A DNA stretch of 51,694 nucleotides from Microbacterium hydrothermale (GTDB taxonomy: Bacteria; Actinomycetota; Actinomycetes; Actinomycetales; Microbacteriaceae), in the NCBI RefSeq assembly GCF_004854025.1, contig NZ_STGM01000012.1, positions 1-51,694 on the forward strand. Reading direction: 5' to 3'. Positions 34,172 through 41,791 of this stretch are shown in pieces. The stretch's first letter is position 1, and every line of letters begins with the position of its first letter. The translations under genes and the position numbers were made by a program. The notes below the pieces were generated by a model, which saw only the letters and a program-made list of their open reading frames with translations, had not been told where the DNA came from and ran no database searches.

Positions 34172-34227
34172 GTCGCCAGAAATCGTCGCTTCGGGCTCTG
34201 TGAAAGCGACAGATATTGGCGACTCAC
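34168..34227. terminator. Large two-part hairpin overlapping the pcaC stop
   Basis: The outer arms GTGAGTCGCCA (34168-34178) and TGGCGACTCAC (34217-34227) pair perfectly over 11 bases, and the inner arms GTCGCTT (34185-34191) and AAGCGAC (34204-34210) over seven. The structure begins inside the pcaC stop codon region. It probably terminates the pca operon; it could also be a dispersed repeat. Confidence 0.65.
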
Positions 34228-34251
34228 GCGCGTGGATACCGCGCATCAGAA

Positions 34252-34287
34252 CCCCTTATGTCGAAATAAGGCATAAGGGGGTAGCGT
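34252..34287 (+). promoter_or_regulatory. Operator and promoter of the first island operon
   Basis: CCCCTTATG (34252-34260) and CATAAGGGG (34272-34280) form a perfect 9-base inverted repeat. It overlaps the spacer of a likely promoter whose -10 is TAGCGT (34282-34287), so a bound protein would block RNA polymerase. The core CTTATG recurs before the other two plus-strand operons of the island. Confidence 0.65.
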
Positions 34288-34317
34288 CGAAGCGAACCCC
34301 AGAGAGAGTGAGCGACG

Positions 34318-35628
34318 ATGCTTCTCGAAAGAGACCTCATCCAGTCCGTCGGCTTCCGCAACGTCCGCGAGGGCGGCGACGGCGGCGAGATCACCGGCTT
34401 CCAATTCCGCGTCCGGATGCCGTCGTACCGCGGCATGGCGGCCTCGCTCATCGACGGGATCGGGGTCAGCATCCCCGGGCTCGTCGACGTCGCGCCCGAC
34501 GTGCCGCTGTGGACGCTCCAGGGCACGCAGTACACGCTCGCCGAGCTGTGGGACGGCGACGGCGTGCGCTGGCCCCTCGAGGACGCCGCGATCGTCACGG
34601 TCCCGCTGCCCGGGGGTCTCCCCGACGGCGTGCACGAGCTGTCGATCGAGCTGCGGCTGCGGATGTCGTACATCCCCCAGGAGCACCAGCCGAGCACATA
34701 CCGGGTCACCAAGCACGTCACGCTCGCCCCCGAGGCATCCGGTGCCCCCTTCCGCTACGGCGTCTCGCTCTACAGCTACATGACCGACTTCGGCACCGTC
34801 CTGGACCTCGAGACCGCGATGGCCTCGATCGCCGACCTCGGCGCGACGGGGATCGAGATCCTCGGCGAGGCGCACATCCCGAACTACCCGAACCCCTCCG
34901 ACGAGTGGGTCGAGCAGTGGTTCGCGCTGCTGTCGAGGTACGGCCTCGAGCCGACGAACTACGGCTCGTGGATCGACACGCGCCTGCACTCGAGCGGCCC
35001 GAACGGCCGCGACATGACCGTCGACGAGGGGGCGGCGGCTCTGCAGCGCGACCTGCGTCTCGCGAAGCGTCTCGGCTTCCGCTTCGTGCGGCCCAAGATC
35101 GGCGTCGTCTCGAGCGATCTGATCCCGCACCCCATCTGGACCGAGGTCGTCGAGGCGTCCCTGCCGCTCGCCGAGGAGCTCGACGTCATCATCTGCCCCG
35201 AGATCCACTCGCCGACCCCGATCAAGCACGAGGTCGTCGACGACTACATCGCGCTGATCCGCCGCACCGGCACGAAGCACTTCGGGCTGCTGCTCGACAC
35301 CGGCATCTTCCAGGACCGCCCCATCCCGCTGAAGCCGGGCGAGCTGCCGGGTCAGCGTCCGGCGTTCCTCGACGGCATCCACGTCGACCCGAACGACGTG
35401 TTCGACGTGATCGAGAACGTGGTCTTCATCCAGGCGAAGTTCCACGACATCGACGAGAACCTCGACGACAAGCAGATCCCGTGGGAGCCGGTGCTCCGGG
35501 CGCTCAAGGACGCCGGCTACACCGGATACCTCTCGAGCGAGTACGAGGGCGAGCGCGAACCGTGGCGCTCGATCGAGCAGGTGCGCCGCCAGCACACGCT
35601 GATCCGCCGGATCGCCGACGGGCTCTGA
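34318..35628 (+). CDS. Fused C-glycoside deglycosidase-like protein, beta-alpha
   Basis: 436 residues with two parts. Residues ~1-137 resemble the small C-glycoside deglycosidase beta subunit (DUF6379 type; YRGMAASLIDGI, then LPDGVHELSIELRLRMSYIP). Residues ~145-436 are a sugar-phosphate isomerase-like TIM barrel (YGVSLYSYMTDFGTVLDLE) matching the alpha subunit. Probable metal and catalytic residues are E295 and H297 (PEIHSP), D327 (LLLDTG) and E408 (SSEYEGE). At the usual metal-His position there is Q372 (IQAKFHDID), with H376 four residues on. It probably eliminates the aglycone from a 3-oxo-C-glycoside. It starts an operon with the next fused gene, 10 bases apart. Function is by family; substrate is unknown. 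Confidence 0.78.
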   Translation: MLLERDLIQSVGFRNVREGGDGGEITGFQFRVRMPSYRGMAASLIDGIGVSIPGLVDVAPDVPLWTLQGTQYTLAELWDGDGVRWPLEDAAIVTVPLPGGLPDGVHELSIELRLRMSYIPQEHQPSTYRVTKHVTLAPEASGAPFRYGVSLYSYMTDFGTVLDLETAMASIADLGATGIEILGEAHIPNYPNPSDEWVEQWFALLSRYGLEPTNYGSWIDTRLHSSGPNGRDMTVDEGAAALQRDLRLAKRLGFRFVRPKIGVVSSDLIPHPIWTEVVEASLPLAEELDVIICPEIHSPTPIKHEVVDDYIALIRRTGTKHFGLLLDTGIFQDRPIPLKPGELPGQRPAFLDGIHVDPNDVFDVIENVVFIQAKFHDIDENLDDKQIPWEPVLRALKDAGYTGYLSSEYEGEREPWRSIEQVRRQHTLIRRIADGL

Positions 35629-35638
35629 GGAGACCACC

Positions 35639-37114
35639 ATGCCCAACGGACTCATCCACGACGACAGCCTGCGCGCACACCCCGACGGGCTCGCGCTTCG
35701 CCTCACGATACCCTGGTACCGCAGCCTCTGGCTGTCGTCGGTCACGACCCTCGCCCTCACCGTCGACGGGGAGCAGGTGGATGCCGCCGACCTCCGCGTC
35801 GCCTTCGACGACACCTCGTACGGTCTCGACGAGCTGCCCGCGCAGAGCGAGCGCCTGTGGTTCCTGCAGGAGCATCCGCTGCTCATCGCCCGCCGCGACG
35901 TCCCCGTCGCGCTGGGCGAGACCCACGACGTCGTGCTGCACGGCGAACTGCGTCTGCCCTACATGCAGATCGCGCCCGGGCAGGACGGCGGGCCGGGCAT
36001 GTACGTGCCCAACGTCGTGCACGACGTCCGCACGCTCACGGTCGTCGACGCGGATGCCGGCATCCCGGCCCTGGTGTCGGACGTCACGCCCCCGCCGCCG
36101 GCGGCCGAGGACGACCCCTTCCAGCTCGGCCTGACGCTGTACTCGGCCAGCGCGGAGTTCCGCGCGGGGTACTTCGACTTCGACGGCTTGCTCGACCGCG
36201 TCGCGGAGCTCGGGATCGGTCCGGGCATCGAGATCGTGGCATCCCAGATGGTTCCGACCTATCCCGTCGTCGGCGACGACTTCGTGCGCACGTGGCGTGC
36301 GGCATTCGACCGGCACGGGTTCGTGGAGAGCTCGTTCGGGGCCAACCTCGACATGGGACGCCGCCGCGATCGCGACATGACGCCCGACGAGGAGTTCGCG
36401 TTCTCGAAGCTCATGTTCGAGGGGGCGAAGAAGCTCGGCTTCCCGCTCGTGCGCATCCAGAGCGCCAAGCCCGAGCTGCTGCGCCGCCTGCTGCCGATCG
36501 CCGAAGACCTCGAGCTGAAGCTCGCGTACGAGATCCACGCGCCCATGGGCCCGAACGCCGAACCGATCCTGCGCGTGCGCGAGACGTACGCCGAGCTCGA
36601 CTCCCCGCTGCTCGGGTTCGTCGCCGACTTCTCCTCCACCATGCACGCGATGTCGCCGACCCTGCTGCGGGCTGTGCGCCGTGCGGGCCTCGACGACGAG
36701 GCGGTCGAGACGCTGCAGAGCATCTGGGCGACGGATGCCACGATGCAGGCGCGCCAGCAGGAGTTCATCGCGTACCTCCGCGGGCGGGACTTCGACCCGG
36801 GTCGGCTGGGCGCCTTCGCGCACCTGGCCTTCAACATGCACGGGCACGTCGACCCCCGGGAGTGGGCCGACATCATGCCGCAGATCCTGCACGTGCACGC
36901 GAAGTTCTACGACATCGACGACGCCGGTCAGGAGCCCGCGATCGACTACCCCGAGCTCGTGCGCGTGTTCGTCGAGGGCGGGTACCGCGGCTTCTGGTCG
37001 AGCGAGTGGGAGGGCCACGCGTTCGCCGAGCTCGGCGAGGTCGACCCGCTGCTGCTCGTGCGTCGTCAGCACGACCTCATCCGGTCGGCGATGCGGGCGG
37101 TGCCCGTGGGCTGA
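35639..37114 (+). CDS. Fused C-glycoside deglycosidase-like protein, beta-alpha
   Basis: 491 residues. Residues ~1-140 are a beta-subunit domain (PWYRSLWLSSV, then LPYMQIAPGQDGGPGMYV), nearly the same pattern as the separate gene at 50877. Residues ~160-491 are an alpha-type TIM barrel (GANLDMGRRRDRDMTPDEE, ADFSSTMHAMSPTLLR), paralogous to the separate gene at 49021. Candidate metal/catalytic residues are E298, H300, D330, H420 and E456. So one polypeptide here corresponds to two genes further right. A clean ribosome site (GAGGAGA) precedes the ATG. It probably acts on a different C-glycoside or regioisomer from its neighbour. Confidence 0.8.
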   Translation: MPNGLIHDDSLRAHPDGLALRLTIPWYRSLWLSSVTTLALTVDGEQVDAADLRVAFDDTSYGLDELPAQSERLWFLQEHPLLIARRDVPVALGETHDVVLHGELRLPYMQIAPGQDGGPGMYVPNVVHDVRTLTVVDADAGIPALVSDVTPPPPAAEDDPFQLGLTLYSASAEFRAGYFDFDGLLDRVAELGIGPGIEIVASQMVPTYPVVGDDFVRTWRAAFDRHGFVESSFGANLDMGRRRDRDMTPDEEFAFSKLMFEGAKKLGFPLVRIQSAKPELLRRLLPIAEDLELKLAYEIHAPMGPNAEPILRVRETYAELDSPLLGFVADFSSTMHAMSPTLLRAVRRAGLDDEAVETLQSIWATDATMQARQQEFIAYLRGRDFDPGRLGAFAHLAFNMHGHVDPREWADIMPQILHVHAKFYDIDDAGQEPAIDYPELVRVFVEGGYRGFWSSEWEGHAFAELGEVDPLLLVRRQHDLIRSAMRAVPVG

Positions 37115-37138
37115 CCCTCCGTTCGAGGGGATTCGCCC

Positions 37139-37154
37139 CCGGCCCGTGGGCCGG
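37139..37154. terminator. Hairpin between convergent genes
   Basis: CCGGCCC (37139-37145) pairs perfectly with GGGCCGG (37148-37154) between the fused deglycosidase gene and the convergent TetR gene. The loop is only two bases as written, so the tip would open. Confidence 0.5.
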
Positions 37155-37161
37155 TCGAGCG

Positions 37162-37812
37162 TCAGGCGGCCGCCAGGGTCAGGAACACCGTGCGCGTCAG
37201 CCGCTCGAGCAGCTCCGACCAGCGGTAGGCGTCGTGCGGCGTCGCGGTCGCCGTCACACCGAGGCCGAGATACCGCACGCACAGGCTGTAGAAGACCTCG
37301 AACGCCCAGACGGCGTCGTCGTCCGACAGCGTGACGCCGTGCGCGGAGGCCGCGGTCAGGAGGGCGCGGACGAACACGGCCTGCCCGGCGTCGCCGGAGC
37401 GTCGGCCGCGCGCGAGGATCTCGGCATCGTCCACTCCCATCACGAAGAAGGGGGAGAGCAGGTCGCGGTTCTCGCGCAGGATACCGGCGTAGACCGCGAC
37501 GATCTCGGCCGTCGCCGTCTCGAAGTCCGTCGCGCCGATGCCGGCGGCCGCGACGCGTTCGGCGGTCTCGACGTCGAGGCGGTCGAACTCCTGCGCCTGG
37601 ATCACGCGCAGCAGTTCGGCCTTGCCCGAGACCCGGCCGTAGATCGAGCCGATCGACACCTCGGCGCGCGCACTGACCTCGGCGAGTGAGAACTGGCCGG
37701 TGCCGCGTTCGTGCAACAGCGCGAGGACGGCGGCGCGCACCTTCGCGAACGAGTCGCGACTGCGCTGCTGCTTGGGCTCGGACACCCCGCCCGCTCCCTC
37801 TCTCGTGACCAT
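37162..37812 (-). CDS. TetR family regulator
   Basis: Up to 216 residues; GTG at 37785 (nine residues in) is an alternative start. N-terminal TetR helix-turn-helix: FSLAEVSARAEVSIGSIYGRVSGKAELL. The C-terminal ligand domain is helical and not specific. It is the last gene of a minus-strand operon after the aromatic hydroxylase and the GH39-like gene (20-base gap), so it may control that operon through the palindrome at 40505-40526. Confidence 0.85.
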   Translation of the reverse strand: MVTREGAGGVSEPKQQRSRDSFAKVRAAVLALLHERGTGQFSLAEVSARAEVSIGSIYGRVSGKAELLRVIQAQEFDRLDVETAERVAAAGIGATDFETATAEIVAVYAGILRENRDLLSPFFVMGVDDAEILARGRRSGDAGQAVFVRALLTAASAHGVTLSDDDAVWAFEVFYSLCVRYLGLGVTATATPHDAYRWSELLERLTRTVFLTLAAA

Positions 37813-37832
37813 CGCTCTCCCCGGCTCCGCGC

Positions 37833-39269
37833 TCAGGCCGTCAGCTCCACGAGGAACACCGACTGCGGCTCCAGGGCGAGGTCCATCTGCAGGCTCCCCT
37901 CCGCGGACACCGCGACGGGGGAGGGTCCCTCGACCGCGCCCGACAGCGACGTGACGGTGGCGTGCACGGTGGCATCCGCCCAGGGAAGGTTGCGCAGGTC
38001 GAGGCGCACCCGTTCCACCCCCGCGGATGCCAGGTCGGGGCGCTGCGGCGGGAGGGTGAGCCCCAGTTCGATGCGCTGCTCGCCGATGGGGATGCGGAAC
38101 GTGAAACGGTCCTCCGCGCGCGGGGCGAGGGCGCTGTCGGGGGCGACGTAGTTCGTCACGAGGACGCGGACGGTGTCGCCGTCGCGCCCGGCGGCGACCG
38201 CCAGCCCCGACTCGTCGCCCCCGGTGGCCTCCAGCCGCCGCCCGGTCAGCGCCCGACCCGCGAGGACGAGGGCGCGCGAGCGCTCGTCGGGCCGCCCGTC
38301 GACGTCGCCGACCCCGCCCGGGTCGACGAACCCGTAGTGCGGATCGCGGCCGGTGTCGGCGCGGAAGAAGAACGCGTGGTCGATGACCGTGTCCTGCAGG
38401 GCGATCGCCGTGGCCGCCATGAACGCGCCCTTCTCGGGCGCCGGTGCGGTGCTGCTGGGCACCGCGAGGTAGTTCCAGTAGCTGAGCGTCAGCTCGGTGT
38501 CGGTGAACCCGTGACCATCGAGCACCGCGCGCAGCTCGCGCGCGACGTAGCGGTAGTCCATGGGATCACGGCTGCCGTCGGTGAACCACAGGAACGAGAA
38601 GAAGTGCAGCGGCAGGTCGTTCTCGCGCACGAACCGCAGGAAGCCCTCGCGGTAGGGCGAGTCGGCCTCGAGCGAGAAAGCCACCGAGGGTCCCCCGACG
38701 GTGAGGGTCGCGTCGACGCGCTGCACCGCCTCGCAGAAGGCGCGGTACATCGCGTAGAACTCCTCCGGTCGCCCGGCGAAGTGCAGCGGCCCGAAGTCGG
38801 GCTGATCGCCGAACTCGAAACGACGCACGGGCGTCGCCGGCCCGCCCGCCCACCCCTGGGAGTAGTGCCGGACGATGTGCTCGACCACCCGGCCGTACAC
38901 CTCGACGTCGTCGGCGGGCAGCTTGTTCTTCGGGATCGAGCTGGCCACGGTGAACAGCACCTCCGCGCCGATGGCGTGGACCGCGTCGACCCACGCGTCG
39001 GTCGCGGCGAAGTTGTAGCTGGCCGGGTCGTCGGGGTCGGCGCTCCAATCGGGGAACAGGCTCGTGGGGTTGTCCCGCGTGTCGAGGCGCGAGACCCAGT
39101 CGAAGGAGCGCACGAGGGTCACCCCCGCCGCGCGCCACAGCGGAGTCATGTCGGGGAAGTCGGGATAGGCCGCGACGGGGCCGGGGACGCCGCCGACGCC
39201 GTTCAGCGCGCGGAAGGCGCTCTCGCGGGCGGCGTCCACGACGAGGGTGCGGGTGGGGGTGTGCGACAC
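37833..39269 (-). CDS. GH39-like protein lacking catalytic glutamates
   Basis: 478 residues from a GTG with ribosome site GAGGAGA. The fold follows clan GH-A glycosidases of the GH39 (beta-xylosidase / iduronidase) type: TLVRSFDWVSRLD, FTVASSIPKNK, a family-like FEFGDQPDF and LTLSYWNYLA. The NEP acid/base motif appears as D155-Q156-P157, and the TEWN nucleophile position as S263-Y264-W265-N266. Both catalytic Glu residues are thus replaced. A C-terminal beta-sandwich (about 345-478) follows. No signal peptide is present, so it is cytoplasmic. It may bind a sugar or glycoside, or act by another mechanism. Confidence 0.65.
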   Translation of the reverse strand: MSHTPTRTLVVDAARESAFRALNGVGGVPGPVAAYPDFPDMTPLWRAAGVTLVRSFDWVSRLDTRDNPTSLFPDWSADPDDPASYNFAATDAWVDAVHAIGAEVLFTVASSIPKNKLPADDVEVYGRVVEHIVRHYSQGWAGGPATPVRRFEFGDQPDFGPLHFAGRPEEFYAMYRAFCEAVQRVDATLTVGGPSVAFSLEADSPYREGFLRFVRENDLPLHFFSFLWFTDGSRDPMDYRYVARELRAVLDGHGFTDTELTLSYWNYLAVPSSTAPAPEKGAFMAATAIALQDTVIDHAFFFRADTGRDPHYGFVDPGGVGDVDGRPDERSRALVLAGRALTGRRLEATGGDESGLAVAAGRDGDTVRVLVTNYVAPDSALAPRAEDRFTFRIPIGEQRIELGLTLPPQRPDLASAGVERVRLDLRNLPWADATVHATVTSLSGAVEGPSPVAVSAEGSLQMDLALEPQSVFLVELTA

Positions 39270-39288
39270 GGGTGTCTCCTCGGGGGTC

Positions 39289-40452
39289 TCAGTAGGGCAT
39301 CCGCAGGAGGCGGTTCGCGTACTCGTTCGCGATCGGCTCGTCGTGACGGAGGTGGTCGATGCGCGCGCGGTAGGTCTCGTCGGTGACCGAGTCGAACTCC
39401 TCGAGCATCGACTCGATCGAACGCTCGTGCACCGCGCGCACCCGGGGCAGGCGGCGCTTCATGAACTCGAGCTGGGCGTCGAGAAGCGACTGGTCCTTCG
39501 CGAGCTCCTGCGCGAGAACGACGCCGTCTTCGATGCTCATCGCCGCTCCCGATCCGAGATAGGGCGTCATCGTGTGGGCGGCGTCGCCGAGGATCATGAT
39601 GCGTCCGCGGAACCACGGGTACGGCACCCACACCGTCGAGTAGGGGGTGTAGGCGACGTTCTCGGCGTGACGGACGTCGTCGAGGGCGTCGGCGAGGAAG
39701 GCCGACCCGCGCGTGAGGGACGCGGCGCGATCGTGCATGATCTCGGCCATCTTGCTCGCGTCGTAGCGCGGGCGCCCCTCTTCGGCCACGGTGAGCACCA
39801 TGTACATGGTGTCTTCCGACAGGGGCGTGAGCATGATCTTGCCGCCGTAGCCCTGGCAGATGATCGGCTGCATGATCTTGCGGCGGTTGGGCAGCCCCGC
39901 GCGCCAGGCGACTCCGCCCACCGGGCGCGGAGCGTACTTCTCCCCGAAGTACTCGCGGCGGATCTGGGAGTTCAGCCCGTCGAAGCCGAGCACGAGGTCG
40001 TAGTCGGCGCTGTCGCCGGTGTTGAAGGTCACGGTCGCCCTGTCGGCATCCTGGGCGATGCCGGCGACGGTCGTGCTCATGTGGAACGTGGCGCCGTTGG
40101 CGAGGGCGTGGCGCGCGGCCATCTCGAGGAACGCCATGCGCGACATCGTCACGCACCCCGGCAGGCCCTCGTCGCGGGTGCCGTAGCTCATGGTGCTCAG
40201 CAGGGTGCCGTCGGCGTCGTAGTTGTCGATGCCCGGGGCGGGATGGCCGATCTCGAGGACGTCGTCGAGCAGTCCGATCTCGCGCACGGCGCGCAGGCCG
40301 TTGATGCGGAGGCCGAATCCGACGCCGGCGACGCTGATCTCGGGCTTGTCGTCGATGACGTCGACGTGCGCACCGATCCGGGCGAGGGCGGATGCCGCGG
40401 TGAGGCCGCCGATGCCGGCGCCGACGATCAGGATTCTCAACGGGGTCGACAT
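39289..40452 (-). CDS. FAD-dependent aromatic hydroxylase
   Basis: 387 residues of the class A flavoprotein monooxygenase type. FAD motif GAGIGG (about 11-16), the DG motif FDGLNSQIRR, and GDAAHTMTPYLGSGAAMSIED near residue 290. It resembles salicylate or 3-hydroxybenzoate hydroxylases; the substrate is unknown. It leads a minus-strand operon (hydroxylase, GH39-like protein, TetR) in the middle of the C-glycoside island, so hydroxylation of the released aromatic aglycone is a reasonable guess. Confidence 0.85.
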   Translation of the reverse strand: MSTPLRILIVGAGIGGLTAASALARIGAHVDVIDDKPEISVAGVGFGLRINGLRAVREIGLLDDVLEIGHPAPGIDNYDADGTLLSTMSYGTRDEGLPGCVTMSRMAFLEMAARHALANGATFHMSTTVAGIAQDADRATVTFNTGDSADYDLVLGFDGLNSQIRREYFGEKYAPRPVGGVAWRAGLPNRRKIMQPIICQGYGGKIMLTPLSEDTMYMVLTVAEEGRPRYDASKMAEIMHDRAASLTRGSAFLADALDDVRHAENVAYTPYSTVWVPYPWFRGRIMILGDAAHTMTPYLGSGAAMSIEDGVVLAQELAKDQSLLDAQLEFMKRRLPRVRAVHERSIESMLEEFDSVTDETYRARIDHLRHDEPIANEYANRLLRMPY

Positions 40453-40504
40453 GGGTGCTCCTCCTCGAGCGGACGGCCGGGCCCGCGGGGGTGCGCGCCG
40501 ACCG

Positions 40505-40526
40505 AATCAGAACGTTGATTCTGATT
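40505..40526. promoter_or_regulatory. Palindromic operator before the hydroxylase operon
   Basis: AATCAGAA (40505-40512) and TTCTGATT (40519-40526) are perfect inverted arms around six bases. It is AT-rich within a GC-rich gap, 53 bases before the hydroxylase start. The size fits a TetR-type operator, and a TetR gene is in the same operon. Confidence 0.65.
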
Positions 40527-40625
40527 TCAGGCTAGGGATGGGCCGGGCGCGCGCACAACGACCGCACCCCGACCGCCGTGGATGCCGTCCATCACGATCG
40601 GTGATGCGGGCGGCATCCGCCCGTC

Positions 40626-41603
40626 TCAGTGCGGGGCGTGGCCCGCGGCGATCACGCGGCCGGCCTCGGCGAAGAGGCCGCGCATCCACTCGTGCTCGGG
40701 ATCGCGGTTGTGCGAGGGGTGCCACCACAGGGCGCTGACGATCGGCGTCGCCGCGAACGGCAGGGGCACCACGCGGATGCCGCCGATGCGCAGCAGGTGG
40801 GGGGCGAGGGCGGACTGCACGAGTCCCACGCGCCGCGTTCCGCTGACGAAGTGCCCCACCGAGAGGAAGCTCTCCAGCACCACCTCGATGCGCGGTTCGA
40901 CGCCGAGCTGCTGGATCTGGCGAGCGGCCGAGGTGAAGGCCGAACGCGACTGGAAGGTGAGCACCCACGGCAGGTCGGCGAGGTTCTGCATCGTGAGCGA
41001 CTCGCCCACCTCGTCGTTGTCGTCGGCCACGACCGCCAGCCAGTCGTCCTGCCAGAGGTCGAGGTAGGGCAGCTCCGACACGGGGCCGTGCGGGATGACC
41101 ATGGCGTCGGCCGAGCGCAGGCGGTTCGCGGCGTCCTCCACGATTCCGGGGTTGTGCAGCATGTAGCGGAACCGCACGCCGGGCGCCTGCTCGGCCGCCA
41201 GCTGCGAGACGACCGTGCCGACGGTGACGAAACCGTAGTCGGAGCCGTAGATCGAGAATTCCCGCGTCGACTCGGCGGGCGACCACGACGCCTGGCTGTC
41301 GAACACGCGCCGGGCCGCTTCGAGGGCGGTGCTCGTGTGATCGGTCAGGCGGACGGCGAACGGCGTGAGTTCGTAGGTGTTGCCGCGACGCGCGAGGATC
41401 TGGTCGTTGAAGTGCGTGCGCAGGCGCGCGAGGGAGGCGCTGAGGGCGGGCTGGCTGAGGTGCAGACTCTCGGCGGCGCGCGTGACGCTGCGCTCGGTGA
41501 GCAGCGCGTCGAGCGCCACCAGGAGGTTGAGGTCGAGGCGCGAGAGCGCCGAATGATCGGTCACCACGGCGTGATCCTTCGCTCGGGAAAGCTGTGCAGT
41601 CAT
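40626..41603 (-). CDS. LysR family regulator
   Basis: Up to 325 residues. The N-terminal LysR helix-turn-helix is clear (LNLLVALDALLTERSVTRAAESLHLSQPALSASLARL in overlapping parts, about residues 24-60), followed by a periplasmic-binding-like effector domain similar to NodD/NahR-type regulators of aromatic catabolism. It is divergent from the sugar ABC importer, and the intergenic region contains direct repeats that could be its site. The effector is probably an aromatic or glycoside (inference). Confidence 0.85.
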   Translation of the reverse strand: MTAQLSRAKDHAVVTDHSALSRLDLNLLVALDALLTERSVTRAAESLHLSQPALSASLARLRTHFNDQILARRGNTYELTPFAVRLTDHTSTALEAARRVFDSQASWSPAESTREFSIYGSDYGFVTVGTVVSQLAAEQAPGVRFRYMLHNPGIVEDAANRLRSADAMVIPHGPVSELPYLDLWQDDWLAVVADDNDEVGESLTMQNLADLPWVLTFQSRSAFTSAARQIQQLGVEPRIEVVLESFLSVGHFVSGTRRVGLVQSALAPHLLRIGGIRVVPLPFAATPIVSALWWHPSHNRDPEHEWMRGLFAEAGRVIAAGHAPH

Positions 41604-41671
41604 CGTATCAATGCGGTCTATGTCGGGGCTAGGGCGTATCTCCCGGGGCGATGCAGCCCCCTCCGCAACGC

Positions 41672-41727
41672 CTTATGCGCTACATCGCGAAGACTTATGT
41701 GCTTTTTCTACTGATCGCACGGATACT
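41672..41727 (+). promoter_or_regulatory. Control region of the ABC importer operon
   Basis: A 9-base direct repeat CTTATGyGC occurs at 41672-41680 and 41694-41702, 22 bases apart (about two helical turns). GATACT (41722-41727) is a possible -10 box for the importer operon. The repeat shares CTTATG with the control regions at 34252 and 47400. Confidence 0.55.
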
Positions 41728-41791
41728 GAGTCACACAGCACAGGCGCTCCACCGAAGGGGCCGCCGACAACGTCGTCAGAAAGGCTGGCCC

